A stretch of DNA of 64,000 nucleotides, taken from NCBI RefSeq assembly GCF_007859955.1, contig NZ_SJPR01000001.1, positions 1,121,590 to 1,185,589 on the forward strand, written 5' to 3'. A program made the translations under genes and the position numbers. The notes beneath the pieces were generated by a model, which saw only the letters and a program-made list of their open reading frames with translations, was not told the origin of the DNA and did no database searches. Shown piece by piece: positions 1 to 8,505 of this stretch. The stretch comes from Botrimarina colliarenosi (lineage in GTDB: Bacteria > Planctomycetota > Planctomycetia > Pirellulales > Lacipirellulaceae). How positions within the stretch are numbered: the stretch's first letter is position 1; every line of letters starts with the position of its first letter.

Positions 1-1
1 C

Positions 2-997
2 TCGGTCGAGGATGTCTGGCAGGCGATCAAGCGGCTCGCCGTCCGCGGGGCGCCCGCCATCGGGATCGCCGCCGCCTACGGCGTGGTCCTCGGCGCCCGC
101 GACGAGAAGATGCTCGGCAGCGGCGACTCGCCCAAGACGGCCGAACAGGGTTGCCGGGCGGCTTTGGCGGCGTGCGACCACTTGGCGACCAGCCGCCCGA
201 CGGCGGTGAACCTGTTCTGGGCCCTCGACCGGATGCGCGGCGTCATCGCGACGGTTGGTGAAGAGCCCTCGGCCGGTCGGGTGGCGGAGCGGCTGCTGGC
301 CGAGGCCGTGGCGATCCACGAGGCGGACCGCGCCCAATGCGCCGCCATTGGCCGCTACGGCGCCGACCTGCTGGAGACTCTTGGCCCCACCATGGGGATC
401 GTCACGCACTGTAATACCGGCATGCTCGCTACCGGCGGCGACGGCACGGCGCTCGCGGTGCTATTCGCCCTCAACGAGCGGGGGATGCAGCCCCACGTCT
501 ACGCCGACGAGACGCGGCCCCTGCTGCAAGGCGCTCGACTCACGGCTTGGGAGCTGATGGAACGGGGCGTTCACGTGACGCTGATCTGCGACTCGATGGC
601 CGCCCCGCTGCTGCGCGACGGCAAGGCCCAGGCGGTCATCGTCGGCGCCGACCGCATCACGGCCCGCGGCGACACGGCCAACAAGATCGGGACGTACGGC
701 CTCGCGGTGCAGGCCAAACACCACGGCGTGCCGTTCTATGTGGCGGCCCCCACGACGACGTTTGATCTGTCGATCACCTCCGGCGACGAGATCCCGATCG
801 AGCAGCGGGCCCCCGAAGAGATCACCGAAGCCTTCGGACGCCGCACGGCGCCCGAGGGAGTGGAAGTCGACAACCCCGCGTTCGACGTGACGCCCGCCGA
901 ACTGATCACGGCGATCATCACCGAGCGCGGGGTGATCGAGCCCGTGTCGGAGGAGGCGGTCCGCGCGATGGTGGATCCTGAATCGACGCAATCGTAG
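2..997 (+). CDS. mtnA: S-methyl-5-thioribose-1-phosphate isomerase (5' end outside window)
   Basis: Cytoplasmic isomerase of the methionine salvage pathway; it converts 5-methylthioribose-1-phosphate to 5-methylthioribulose-1-phosphate. The window opens inside the gene: 331 residues are visible and about 30 N-terminal residues are missing by comparison with the family length. Visible signatures are RGAPAIGIAAAYG near the visible start, THCNTGMLATGGDGTAL with the expected catalytic Cys (visible residue 137), and VGADRITARGDTANKIGT with the expected catalytic Asp (visible residue 217). The reading frame is read straight through from base 2 to a TAG at 995-997. The frame and motif order fit MtnA rather than the related eIF2B subunits. 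The gene runs convergently into a glycosyltransferase, with a palindrome overlapping its stop codon. Confidence 0.95.
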   Translation, partial: SVEDVWQAIKRLAVRGAPAIGIAAAYGVVLGARDEKMLGSGDSPKTAEQGCRAALAACDHLATSRPTAVNLFWALDRMRGVIATVGEEPSAGRVAERLLAEAVAIHEADRAQCAAIGRYGADLLETLGPTMGIVTHCNTGMLATGGDGTALAVLFALNERGMQPHVYADETRPLLQGARLTAWELMERGVHVTLICDSMAAPLLRDGKAQAVIVGADRITARGDTANKIGTYGLAVQAKHHGVPFYVAAPTTTFDLSITSGDEIPIEQRAPEEITEAFGRRTAPEGVEVDNPAFDVTPAELITAIITERGVIEPVSEEAVRAMVDPESTQS

Positions 998-1090
998 GCC
1001 GGAACCAGCGAAGCGCAGGTCCGGCGTGCCGTTAAGAGGAAGCTTGATCCCGGGTTCTGCCGGACCTGTGCTGCGCTGGTTCCGGCCTAC
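994..1090. repeat. Long inverted repeat between convergent genes
   Basis: Two 32-nt arms (994-1025 and 1059-1090) beginning GTAGGCCGGAACCAGCG are reverse complements with two mismatches, separated by 33 nt. The left arm starts inside the mtnA stop codon and the right arm ends 12 nt before the glycosyltransferase stop. It can form a long hairpin in both transcripts and could act as a bidirectional terminator, but there is no T-run, so a dispersed palindrome is equally likely. Confidence 0.85.
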
Positions 1091-1101
1091 TTGTTGTTGG
1101 C

Positions 1102-2343
1102 CTATTTCTTCGCCCACTGACGGAGGACGCCGTCGTAGACGCCCGCGAGGCTGCGGGCCATCGCTTGGTCGCTGAAGTGGTCGAGGTGGCGTTCGCGGGC
1201 CAGCAGCGACATCAGCGGGTAGTCGGTCTCGCCGTTGAAGAGCTCTTCGAGGGCGTCGGCGAGTTGGCTGACGCTGCCCGGTTCGACGAGGAAGCCGGTC
1301 TCGCGGTGGAGGATCGCCTCGGTCGTCCCTTCACATCGGGTGGCGACCACCGGCAGGCCGGCGGCCATCGCCTCGAGGACCACCATCGGCAGCCCCTCGC
1401 CGAACAGGCTCGGCAGCGCCAGCGCGTCGGCCCGCGCCAGGGCGGCGGGGACGTTGTCTGTAAAGCCGGTCCAGTGGATGTGCTCCTCGAGGCCGAGCTT
1501 TTTGACGCGGCTGCGGATGTGGTCCTCATACTCAGCGGACTCGAACGGCCCGATCGCTTCGAGATGGACATCGAGCTCCCGCGACCGCAGGTTGGCGAGC
1601 GCGTCGATCAGCACCTCGACCCCCTTCCGCGGGCGGAACAGGGCGACCATCGCCACCGTGTAGGGGGCGATCGGCTTCCGCCGCCGGCGGGCTTCCTCCT
1701 CGGTGAGAGGCGGGACGCCGTTCAGCACACAACGCAGCTTGTCGGGCGAGACCCCCATCGTCCGCATATGGTTGGTCAGCGTCGGCGACACCGTGACCAA
1801 CTGGTCGGCCCGGTTGGCGCAGCCGCGCTCGAGGAAGTGGTTGCTCCAGTTCGCCAGCCGGCGCGTCGAGTCGCGGCTCGCCGGGCTGTGGACGTGGTAG
1901 ACGAGCGGCACCCCGGCCAGACGCGAGGCCAGATAAGCCACCAGCAGCGAGCGGGGCGTGTGGGCGTGCAGCAGGGAGTAGTCCTCTTGGCGGACCAGCT
2001 TCGCGAGGCGGCGGGCGACCCCCAGGTTCCAGCGGCCCCGCATCTCGACCTCGTGCAGCGGGCACGCGACCGACCGCCGGTGGTCGCCGAACTTGCCCGG
2101 CTTGAGGCTCGCAAACGCCACCGAGTAGCCGAACGACGGCAGGGCCATCCCAAGCAGGTCCTGGACCCGCTCGGCGCCCGAGTAGTGCTCACCGTTGACG
2201 ACGTGCAGCACCCGGACGGTCGGTCTTGCGACGCCGCGAGGCGGTTCGGCCGCCAGGGGAGCGGCGGGGGCCACAGGGCCCACCGGCGCAATTTCGGGCG
2301 GGGGCGCCAAGGTCGGCGCCGAGGAGGCAACGGAGAGCGACAT
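1102..2343 (-). CDS. Glycosyltransferase family 4 (GT-B fold)
   Basis: A 413-residue probable retaining glycosyltransferase that would transfer a sugar from a nucleotide donor onto a glycan or lipid acceptor at the cytoplasmic face of the membrane. After a Pro/Ala-rich tail of about 40 residues comes a Rossmann start, VRVLHVVNGEHYSGAERV, then an N-terminal acceptor domain with HAHTPRS. The C-terminal donor-binding domain has VAMVALFRPRKGVEVLIDA and the family E-X7-E signature in GEGLPMVVLEAMAAGLPVV. No transmembrane segment or signal peptide is evident. The acceptor cannot be deduced and no other polysaccharide gene is adjacent. The low-complexity N-terminus means a later start cannot be excluded. 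It is divergent from pilT across a 576-bp gap. Confidence 0.88.
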   Translation of the reverse strand: MSLSVASSAPTLAPPPEIAPVGPVAPAAPLAAEPPRGVARPTVRVLHVVNGEHYSGAERVQDLLGMALPSFGYSVAFASLKPGKFGDHRRSVACPLHEVEMRGRWNLGVARRLAKLVRQEDYSLLHAHTPRSLLVAYLASRLAGVPLVYHVHSPASRDSTRRLANWSNHFLERGCANRADQLVTVSPTLTNHMRTMGVSPDKLRCVLNGVPPLTEEEARRRRKPIAPYTVAMVALFRPRKGVEVLIDALANLRSRELDVHLEAIGPFESAEYEDHIRSRVKKLGLEEHIHWTGFTDNVPAALARADALALPSLFGEGLPMVVLEAMAAGLPVVATRCEGTTEAILHRETGFLVEPGSVSQLADALEELFNGETDYPLMSLLARERHLDHFSDQAMARSLAGVYDGVLRQWAKK

Positions 2344-2919
2344 GGCTCGGCCGGGAGTCGCGAGGAGAGGAGGGAGGGCGTGAGGAGGGGGGACGTGGCG
2401 TCGCGCAGCGACGTGGGGTCGTCCGAAAAAAACCCTAGCTCACAATTCGGCCCGGGGTCGCTGGAAGGCCGGCTGGCGCGGGTGGCGCCGGTTGTCGGGG
2501 CCGCGCCAGGCGGGCCGGGGGAGCCGATTGCCCGGTGCGGTAACTCCAAGCCTGCAAAAAACTTGTGCGATCGAGGCGAGGAGCAGATAATGTGGCTGCC
2601 GGTGGCTGGCCCCCGTCGGCACAGGAACAGAGCCTCTCGAGCCGTCGCCCCTGCCCCGGTTGCCCCGTGCCCCGGAGGACCGGGAGCGACGATCGCTAGG
2701 CCCGCCGGCGGCCCCACGGCCGTCTTTTCCCGGTGCGGGCAAGCTCCGGGCCAAGCGGACGATGCGTTCCTCACCAACCGGGCGTAATGCCCCAAGGTGC
2801 GGGCCGGAGCCGCCGTTTGTTGTTAAACTGCACTTGGTAGGGCGTGCTGCGCCCTTCGAGCGTTTCCCCGGCTTATCCCCCGGTTATCCGGCGACCTTTA
2901 GCGGCGAAGACACAGCGGC
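2344..2919. other. 576-bp divergent intergenic region
   Basis: Non-coding gap between the divergent glycosyltransferase and pilT genes. Open frames that cross it are Arg/Pro/Gly-rich and lack family features. It holds one good promoter-like pair (2563-2591) and a locally AT-richer patch at 2550-2600. Nothing else recognisable is seen. Confidence 0.6.
2563..2591 (+). promoter_or_regulatory. Candidate sigma70-type promoter for the pilus operon
   Basis: TTGTGC (2563-2568), a 17-nt spacer and GATAAT (2586-2591) lie in an AT-richer patch upstream of pilT. The -10 hexamer matches the consensus at five of six positions. It would give a leader of about 320 nt before pilT. This is pattern matching only. 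Confidence 0.35.
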
Positions 2920-4029
2920 ATGGGCACGATCCTTATCGACAAGCTGCTCTCGGCGGTGGTGAAGCAGGGCGCGAGCGACCTGCATATCACCGTCGGCCAG
3001 CCCCCCGTGCTGCGCCTCAGCGGCCGCATGCAGAAGCTCAAGACCAAGGTGCTCGACGAGGCCGACACGATGGGCCTCATGAAAAGCATCACGCCCGACC
3101 GCTGCCAACAAGAGTTCCAGGAGACCGGCAGCACCGACTTCGGCTTCGCCTTCGGCGACCAGGCCCGCTTCCGTGTGTCGGTCTTCCGCCAACGCGGCAA
3201 GGTGGCGATGGTCCTCCGGCAGATCCCGGTCGACCTCTACACGATGGATCAGCTGAAGCTGCCCGAGATCTTCAAGTCGATGATCCAGCGGCCGCGTGGG
3301 TTGGTGCTGGTGACGGGGCCAACGGGTTCGGGCAAGTCAACGTCGCTTGCGGCGATGATCGACTACCTGAACGACAACGTCGATCACCACATCATCACGA
3401 TCGAAGACCCGATCGAGTTCCAGCACAACCACAAGAAGTCGACGATCAACCAGCGTGAGGTCGGCACCGACGTCACGAGCTTCTCCGAGGCGATCCGCCG
3501 CGCCCTGCGGCAGGACCCCGACGTGATCCTCGTCGGCGAGATGCGGGACCTCGAGACGATCGAAGCGGCCATCACCGCGGCGGAAACGGGCCACATCGTG
3601 TTCGGCACGCTCCACACCAGCAGCGCCGCCGGGACGATCAACCGCATCATCGACGTCTTCCCGACCAACCAGCAGGACCAAATCCGCACGCAGTTGGCGA
3701 CCGCCATTCTGGGGATCCTGTCGCAGCAACTGCTGAAGAAGGTGGGCGGCGGCCGCGTCGCGGCGTTCGAGGTGCTGGTGGTTGACGCCGGCATCGCCAA
3801 CCTGATCCGCGAGAACAAGATCTTCCGCATCACCTCGGCCATTCAAACCGGCAAGAAGAAGGGGATGCAGCTCTTGGACGACCACATCTACGAGCACTAC
3901 TGCAACGGCTTGGTCACCAAAGAAGACGCCCTCGGCAAATGCAACTCGCCCGAGGAACTCGCCGCCCGCATGGCGGCGTTCGACAAGAGCGACGGCGACC
4001 CCTTCGCGCAAGACGAAGAAGACGACTGA
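2920..4029 (+). CDS. pilT: Type IV pilus retraction ATPase PilT
   Basis: Cytoplasmic hexameric ATPase that powers pilus disassembly and twitching. The 369-residue product has the PilT order of motifs: GASDLHIT (residues ~17-24), a PAS-like N-domain, Walker A GPTGSGKS (~132-139), an Asp box IITIEDPIEF, Walker B DPDVILVGEMRD with the PilT-type AIRRALRQDPD, and His box GHIVFGTLHTSSA. It lacks the tetra-Cys zinc site of PilB. The tail is acidic (DEEDD). Length fits typical PilT (~345-375). It is the first gene of a co-directional run and precedes a PilB-type ATPase by 83 nt, pairing retraction and extension motors as in type IV pilus rather than pure type II secretion systems. Confidence 0.95.
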   Translation: MGTILIDKLLSAVVKQGASDLHITVGQPPVLRLSGRMQKLKTKVLDEADTMGLMKSITPDRCQQEFQETGSTDFGFAFGDQARFRVSVFRQRGKVAMVLRQIPVDLYTMDQLKLPEIFKSMIQRPRGLVLVTGPTGSGKSTSLAAMIDYLNDNVDHHIITIEDPIEFQHNHKKSTINQREVGTDVTSFSEAIRRALRQDPDVILVGEMRDLETIEAAITAAETGHIVFGTLHTSSAAGTINRIIDVFPTNQQDQIRTQLATAILGILSQQLLKKVGGGRVAAFEVLVVDAGIANLIRENKIFRITSAIQTGKKKGMQLLDDHIYEHYCNGLVTKEDALGKCNSPEELAARMAAFDKSDGDPFAQDEEDD

Positions 4030-4112
4030 CGCCTCCCGCCGGCTCGCGCCGGGGGCTCAGCATGACTTAACCAACCGACGAATTCCCCCCTCCTGCAACT
4101 CTCGATTCTGAT

Positions 4113-5837
4113 ATGGCGATGCGACGGCTCGGCCAAGTGATGGTCGATATGGGCTACATCGACGACGAGCAGCTCGACCTGCTCGTCGACGAGCAGAAAC
4201 AGCAGCCCGGGCTGCTGATCGGCCGCGTCGCGATGGACATGGGCCTGATCGATGAGGAGAAGCTCACCCAGGCCGTCGCCGAGCAGATGCTGCTGGAGGT
4301 GGTCTCGCCCCACGAGGTGAAGATCAAGAAGGAGGTGCTGGCGCTGGTCTCGGGCCCGATGGCCCAGATGTACCGCGTCATCCCCATCGACTTCGACGAG
4401 GACGCCGGCACGCTGTCGGTCGCCATGGCCGACCCGCAGAACCTGTCGGTGCAGGACGAGTTGCGGACGTTCCTCGGCCACAACATCAAGGTGATGGCCT
4501 CCAGCGAGTCGAGCATCAACGCCGCGCTGGAACGCTACTACGGCGAGAACACCGACAGCGTCGAATCGATCGTCGAGGGGCTCGAGAACGACACCGAGCT
4601 CGCCGCCGCCGCGGCCGCCCTCGATAAAGAAGGCCCGATCGACCTGACGAGCGTCGAGGCCCTCGCCGACAGCGCGCCGGTCCGCAAGCTCCTCAACATG
4701 GTCCTCTTGATGGCGATCAAGGACCACGCGTCGGACCTCCACTTCGAGCCCTTCGAGGACGAGTTCCGCATCCGCATCAAGGCGGACGGCGTGCTGTACG
4801 AAATGGTCCCGCCGCCGCGGCACTTGGCCTTTGCGATCACGACCCGCATCAAGGTCATGGCGAACCTCGACATCGCCGAACGCCGCATGCCGCAGGACGG
4901 CCGCATCGAGCTCACCGTCGGCGGCCACCCGGTCGACCTGCGCGTGTCGGTGCTGCCGACGATGTTCGGCGAGTCGGTCGTTATGCGGGTGCTCGACCGC
5001 TCGGTCGTGAACCTGAGCCTGAATAACGTCGGCATGAATCAGGCCAACATGGACCTGTTCCGCAAAGCGATCATCAAGCCCAACGGCATCGTGTTGGTGA
5101 CCGGCCCGACGGGCTCGGGCAAGACCACGACGCTCTACTCGGCTCTGTCGGAGCTGAACACGATCGAGGACAAGCTGATCACGACCGAGGACCCGGTCGA
5201 GTACGACATCGATGGCATCGTCCAGGTGCCGATCGACGCGGCGATCGGCAACACGTTCGGCGCGTGCCTGCGGGCGATCCTCCGCCAGGACCCCGACAAG
5301 ATCCTCGTCGGCGAGATCCGCGACCTTGAGACGGCCGAGATCGCCGTCCAGGCTTCGCTGACCGGTCACCTCGTGTTCAGCACCCTCCACACCAACGACG
5401 CGCCGAGCACGATCACGCGTCTGAAGGACATGGGCGTGCCGACGTTCCTCATCACGGCGACGGTCGAGGCGATCCTCGCCCAGCGGCTGGTGCGGCGGAT
5501 CTGCAAGAACTGCAAAGAGGAGTACCACCCCTCGAGCGAACTGCTGGCCGACCTCGACCTCACGGCCGACGACGTCAAGGGCAAGAAGTTCTACCGTGGC
5601 GGCGGGTGCGAGATCTGCAACAACACCGGCTACAAGGGCCGCGTCGGTTTGTTCGAGCTGATGATCATGACGAACAACCTCCGCGAAATGATAATGGAAA
5701 ACTGCCAGACCGGCGAGCTCCGCGACGCCGCCGAGAAGGAGGGGATGGTCACCCTCCGCACCGCCGGCATGGCCGCCATGTACGAAGGGACCACCACCGT
5801 TGACGAAGTCGTCCGCGAGACCGTTCTGGAAGCGTAA
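4113..5837 (+). CDS. pilB: Type IV pilus assembly / type II secretion ATPase (PilB/GspE)
   Basis: Cytoplasmic motor that drives pilin polymerisation. The 574-residue protein has an N-terminal MshEN/GspE-N region (residues ~1-150, starting MRRLGQVMVDMGYIDDEQL), then the ATPase core with DHASDLHFEPF, Walker A GPTGSGKTTT (~331-340), TTEDPVEY and DPDKILVGEIRDLETAE. Near the C-terminus is a zinc-type tetra-Cys site: CKNC (~464-467) and CEIC (~499-502). It sits between pilT and pilC in the operon. A second ATPase of the same family lies at 24958 on the other strand, so the window encodes two extension-type motors. PilB and GspE cannot be separated by motif alone; adjacent pilT favours PilB. Confidence 0.93.
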   Translation: MAMRRLGQVMVDMGYIDDEQLDLLVDEQKQQPGLLIGRVAMDMGLIDEEKLTQAVAEQMLLEVVSPHEVKIKKEVLALVSGPMAQMYRVIPIDFDEDAGTLSVAMADPQNLSVQDELRTFLGHNIKVMASSESSINAALERYYGENTDSVESIVEGLENDTELAAAAAALDKEGPIDLTSVEALADSAPVRKLLNMVLLMAIKDHASDLHFEPFEDEFRIRIKADGVLYEMVPPPRHLAFAITTRIKVMANLDIAERRMPQDGRIELTVGGHPVDLRVSVLPTMFGESVVMRVLDRSVVNLSLNNVGMNQANMDLFRKAIIKPNGIVLVTGPTGSGKTTTLYSALSELNTIEDKLITTEDPVEYDIDGIVQVPIDAAIGNTFGACLRAILRQDPDKILVGEIRDLETAEIAVQASLTGHLVFSTLHTNDAPSTITRLKDMGVPTFLITATVEAILAQRLVRRICKNCKEEYHPSSELLADLDLTADDVKGKKFYRGGGCEICNNTGYKGRVGLFELMIMTNNLREMIMENCQTGELRDAAEKEGMVTLRTAGMAAMYEGTTTVDEVVRETVLEA

Positions 5838-5847
5838 GAAGAAGCGT

Positions 5848-5933
5848 TCAGCTGTCAGCGATCAGCTGTCAGCTCGGAAGAAAAGAGCTACCGACAAAAT
5901 CGTTACCGAAAGCTGACCGCTGATAGCTGACAG
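5848..5933. repeat. Inverted repeat in the pilB-pilC gap
   Basis: TCAGCTGTCAGCGATCAGC and onwards (5848-5874) is mirrored with two mismatches by AGCTGACCGCTGATAGCTGA and onwards (5911-5933). Each arm itself contains the direct repeat CAGCTGTCAG. It fills most of the 117-nt gap and would fold into a hairpin in the operon mRNA, between the motor and platform genes. Confidence 0.8.
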
Positions 5934-5954
5934 CCGTTTCCGAAGGAAACTCCC

Positions 5955-7283
5955 ATGCCGACGTTTCAATTCGAGGCGATGGACGCCACCGGCGCCGAGA
6001 TCAAGGACGTTATCGAAGCGCCCACCGAGGAAGAGGCCCAGGCGACAATCCGCCAGATGGGCTACTTCGTCACGAAGATCAACGTCAAGAAGATCCGCAA
6101 GAAGTCCGAGTCGGCCGGTCCTAAGAAGAAGAATCGTGGCCTCGTTATCGGCGGGGTCAAGTCGCGTGACCTCACCACCTTCACGCGGCAGTTGTCGATC
6201 CTCCAGGACGCCGGCCTGCCGATCTTGCGCTCTCTCCGGATCCTCGCCGAGCAGGCCAAGCCGGGGCGGCTCAAGTACTCACTCGAGGACACCTGCGAAG
6301 AGATCGAAGGCGGCTCGACCCTCTCCGAGGCGATGAGCAAGAGCCCCAAGTGCTTCGACCGGCTCTACGTCAATATGATCAAGGCGGGCGAGGCGGGCGG
6401 CGCCCTCGAGCTCATTCTCCAGCGTCTGGCCGACTTCAAAGAACGTTCCGAGTCGCTCAAGCGTAAGATCAAAGGCGCGATGATTTACCCGGTGGTGGTC
6501 GTCACCGTCGCGGTGGGCATCCTCACGTTCATCATGATCTTTATCGTCCCGGCGTTCCGGGAAATCTTCGACGACTTCGGCCTCGACTTGCCGATTGCGA
6601 CCGAGTTCCTCGTCGCGTTTTCGGAATGGACCGTTAACTACTGGTACCTGATCCCAGGCGTCCCGGTCAGCGTCTGGCTGTTCATCAAGCTGCTCCGCAA
6701 GTTCAAGCACGGCCGCATCGGCTGGGACCAGTTCATCATCAAGGTGCCGATCTTCGGCCCGTTGATCGAGCAGAACGTCCTGGCCCGCACCACCCGGACC
6801 CTGGGGACGCTGATCGCGTCGGGCGTGCCGATCCTCGAGGCGCTCAACATCACCCGCGACACGTCGGGCAACGCGGTCTTCGAGAACATGTTCCAGAAGA
6901 TCAGCGACGCGATCCGCGAGGGCGAGGCGATCGCCGCTCCGATGAAGGAAAACTCGGTGCCCGGCTTCCACCCGGTCGCGGCGCTGTTCTGGTTCTGCTT
7001 TGTCGGCGGGCCGATCGGGCTGTTGCTGTATCTGCTGAAGTTCCGCCAACGCGTCGTCGACGACCTGGTGGTCAACATGGTCGACGTCGGCGAAGAGACC
7101 GGCGAGCTCGACACCATGCTTTACAAGATCGCCGACGTGTACGACGAAATGGTGGCGGTCCGGACCGACTCGCTCACCAAGCTGCTTGAGCCGCTGCTGG
7201 TTATCTTCCTCGGCGGCGCGGTCGGCTTTATCGTCGTGTCGCTCTTCCTGCCGCTCGTGAAGCTGATCGAAGGACTCACCTGA
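5955..7283 (+). CDS. pilC: Type IV pilus / type II secretion inner-membrane platform protein (PilC/GspF)
   Basis: Polytopic inner-membrane protein that couples the ATPase to pilin polymerisation. The 442-residue product has two T2SSF domains. The first (from about residue 75, SRDLTTFTRQLSILQDAGLP) includes the usual membrane pair at ~176-201 and ~229-247. The second starts at ~275 (RTTRTLGTLIASGVPILEAL) and ends with a membrane segment at ~413-440. Oddly, between SVPGF and NMVDVGEETGELD there are about 28 extra residues (~338-365), strongly hydrophobic (VAALFWFCF...LLLYLLK), where family members normally go directly from one to the other. The extra length compared with the usual ~400-410 residues matches this insertion. 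The ATG follows GAAGGAAAC, a fair ribosome-binding site. Confidence 0.92.
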   Translation: MPTFQFEAMDATGAEIKDVIEAPTEEEAQATIRQMGYFVTKINVKKIRKKSESAGPKKKNRGLVIGGVKSRDLTTFTRQLSILQDAGLPILRSLRILAEQAKPGRLKYSLEDTCEEIEGGSTLSEAMSKSPKCFDRLYVNMIKAGEAGGALELILQRLADFKERSESLKRKIKGAMIYPVVVVTVAVGILTFIMIFIVPAFREIFDDFGLDLPIATEFLVAFSEWTVNYWYLIPGVPVSVWLFIKLLRKFKHGRIGWDQFIIKVPIFGPLIEQNVLARTTRTLGTLIASGVPILEALNITRDTSGNAVFENMFQKISDAIREGEAIAAPMKENSVPGFHPVAALFWFCFVGGPIGLLLYLLKFRQRVVDDLVVNMVDVGEETGELDTMLYKIADVYDEMVAVRTDSLTKLLEPLLVIFLGGAVGFIVVSLFLPLVKLIEGLT

Positions 7284-7309
7284 AGTGGGAAGGCGGAAGT
7301 AGGAAATGG
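7282..7309. repeat. Heptanucleotide array at a possible pseudopilin start
   Basis: Four heptamers, GAAGTGG GAAGGCG GAAGTAG GAAATGG, lie between the pilC stop and the next gene. The last unit contains an ATG (7306) in frame with the downstream pseudopilin. The same period-7 class (GGAAGTN) recurs in the leader of the gene at 8502 and, in reverse complement, in the gene at 11314. Confidence 0.8.
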
Positions 7310-7347
7310 AAAAAACTCGGGGCAATGCTCTTAACGGAAGGAACGAG

Positions 7348-8505
7348 ATGATGCGGACTGAAGAAACAAAGCGGCTTGCGCGCGGTGATTCCGCGTTCCG
7401 CAATCCGCAATCCGCAATCCGGCGGCCGGGCTTCACGCTCGTGGAACTGCTGGTCGTGATCACGATCATCGGCATCCTCGCGGCGCTGCTGGTCGCGGCG
7501 ATCGGACCGGCGCTACGGAAGGCGAACCAGACCACCATCGTGGTGCAGATCGGCCAACTCGACGCCGCGCTGAAGGATTACCAGAACGTCTCGGGCAGCT
7601 ACCCGCCAAACACCCAGACCGATGGCACGACGGGTCCGCTGGCCGAGGCGACGGTGCTCACCGACTTCAAACAACACTTCCAGCGGGCCTTTCCGAGTCA
7701 CCGCGAAAGGCCACAGATGATTGAAGCGCTGGTCGGCCTGTCGGTCTTGGCGCCGGATAGCCCGGTGGTCGGCACCGACAACAACCTAGCAAACGACGCG
7801 ACCAATCTGCCCGGCGGCATGACGGCGGCCGAGGCGCTCGTCTTCTGGGTCGGCGGCTTTAGCGACGACCCGAAGTACCCGATCAGCGGACCGGGGGGGC
7901 CTTCGTACCCCTTGACAGGTGGCAATCCCAACGAGATCGACCCGATCGCCGACCGCGGTTGGCGCCTCGGGATCGACCTCCCGAACCTCGGGCCGCGTGA
8001 CCCCGACACCAACTACTTCCCGGCCAACTACAGCCGCCACATCGAGTTCGCCGATCCGCGTGACGGCAGCGTCGTCCGGCGGATCAACTTCTGGGTGCTG
8101 AGGGCGCCCGGCTCGCAGTCGCCCTACCTGTACTTTGACGCCTCGCGCGGCAGCGGCGTGCAGGGGACGAACGACGCCCCCGCGGCGACGCTCGGCGACT
8201 TCAGCGAGTCCGACGTCATGCAGGAGTCGCTCGAAGCATTGTTCGACGTCTACGCCATTAAGAAGCTGGCTGAGAACGCGCAGGCGACGCTACCTTACCA
8301 GTTCGCCAATAATGGCAAGTTCCAGATCCTACACGCCGGTGTTGATGATGAATGGGCCGGCACGCCGCGGATCGATACTAGCGACTCAACTTCCAAGACT
8401 CTGGTGCCTCCCGATGTCGTTTACCCAAGGGGCCCTTGGGAGTTGGAGCTTCTCGACACGCTGACGAACTTCAGCGACGGAACCTTGGAGGACGCCCAGC
8501 CGTGA
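7348..8505 (+). CDS. GspG-like pseudopilin with prepilin leader
   Basis: Probable major-type pseudopilin, cleaved and N-methylated by a prepilin peptidase and assembled from the inner membrane. The prepilin motif is RRPG/FTLVELLVVI with Glu at +5, followed by a membrane helix and a periplasmic domain of about 340 residues, much longer than classical GspG. Near the C-terminus KFQILHAGVDDEW resembles the conserved GspG tail. I chose ATG 7348, which is preceded by GGAAGGAAC; an in-frame ATG at 7306 lies inside a heptamer array and would lengthen the leader. The leader codons themselves contain a five-unit heptamer array. The stop overlaps the next gene's GTG start (GTGA). Confidence 0.85.
   Translation: MMRTEETKRLARGDSAFRNPQSAIRRPGFTLVELLVVITIIGILAALLVAAIGPALRKANQTTIVVQIGQLDAALKDYQNVSGSYPPNTQTDGTTGPLAEATVLTDFKQHFQRAFPSHRERPQMIEALVGLSVLAPDSPVVGTDNNLANDATNLPGGMTAAEALVFWVGGFSDDPKYPISGPGGPSYPLTGGNPNEIDPIADRGWRLGIDLPNLGPRDPDTNYFPANYSRHIEFADPRDGSVVRRINFWVLRAPGSQSPYLYFDASRGSGVQGTNDAPAATLGDFSESDVMQESLEALFDVYAIKKLAENAQATLPYQFANNGKFQILHAGVDDEWAGTPRIDTSDSTSKTLVPPDVVYPRGPWELELLDTLTNFSDGTLEDAQP
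7388..7422. repeat. Heptanucleotide array inside pseudopilin leader codons
   Basis: Five heptamers, ATTCCGC GTTCCGC AATCCGC AATCCGC AATCCGG, end 9 nt before the codon for Phe +1 of the mature pseudopilin. Gain or loss of one 7-nt unit would shift the reading frame by one base. Confidence 0.85.

Noticed and set aside
1165..2787. A 540-codon + strand frame opposite the glycosyltransferase
   Set aside because: Antisense to a clear GT4 gene; composition is that of an out-of-frame GC-rich reading.
3897..5528. A 543-codon minus-strand frame opposite pilT and pilB
   Set aside because: It is Asp/Arg/Val/His-rich shadow sequence opposite two genes with full catalytic motifs.
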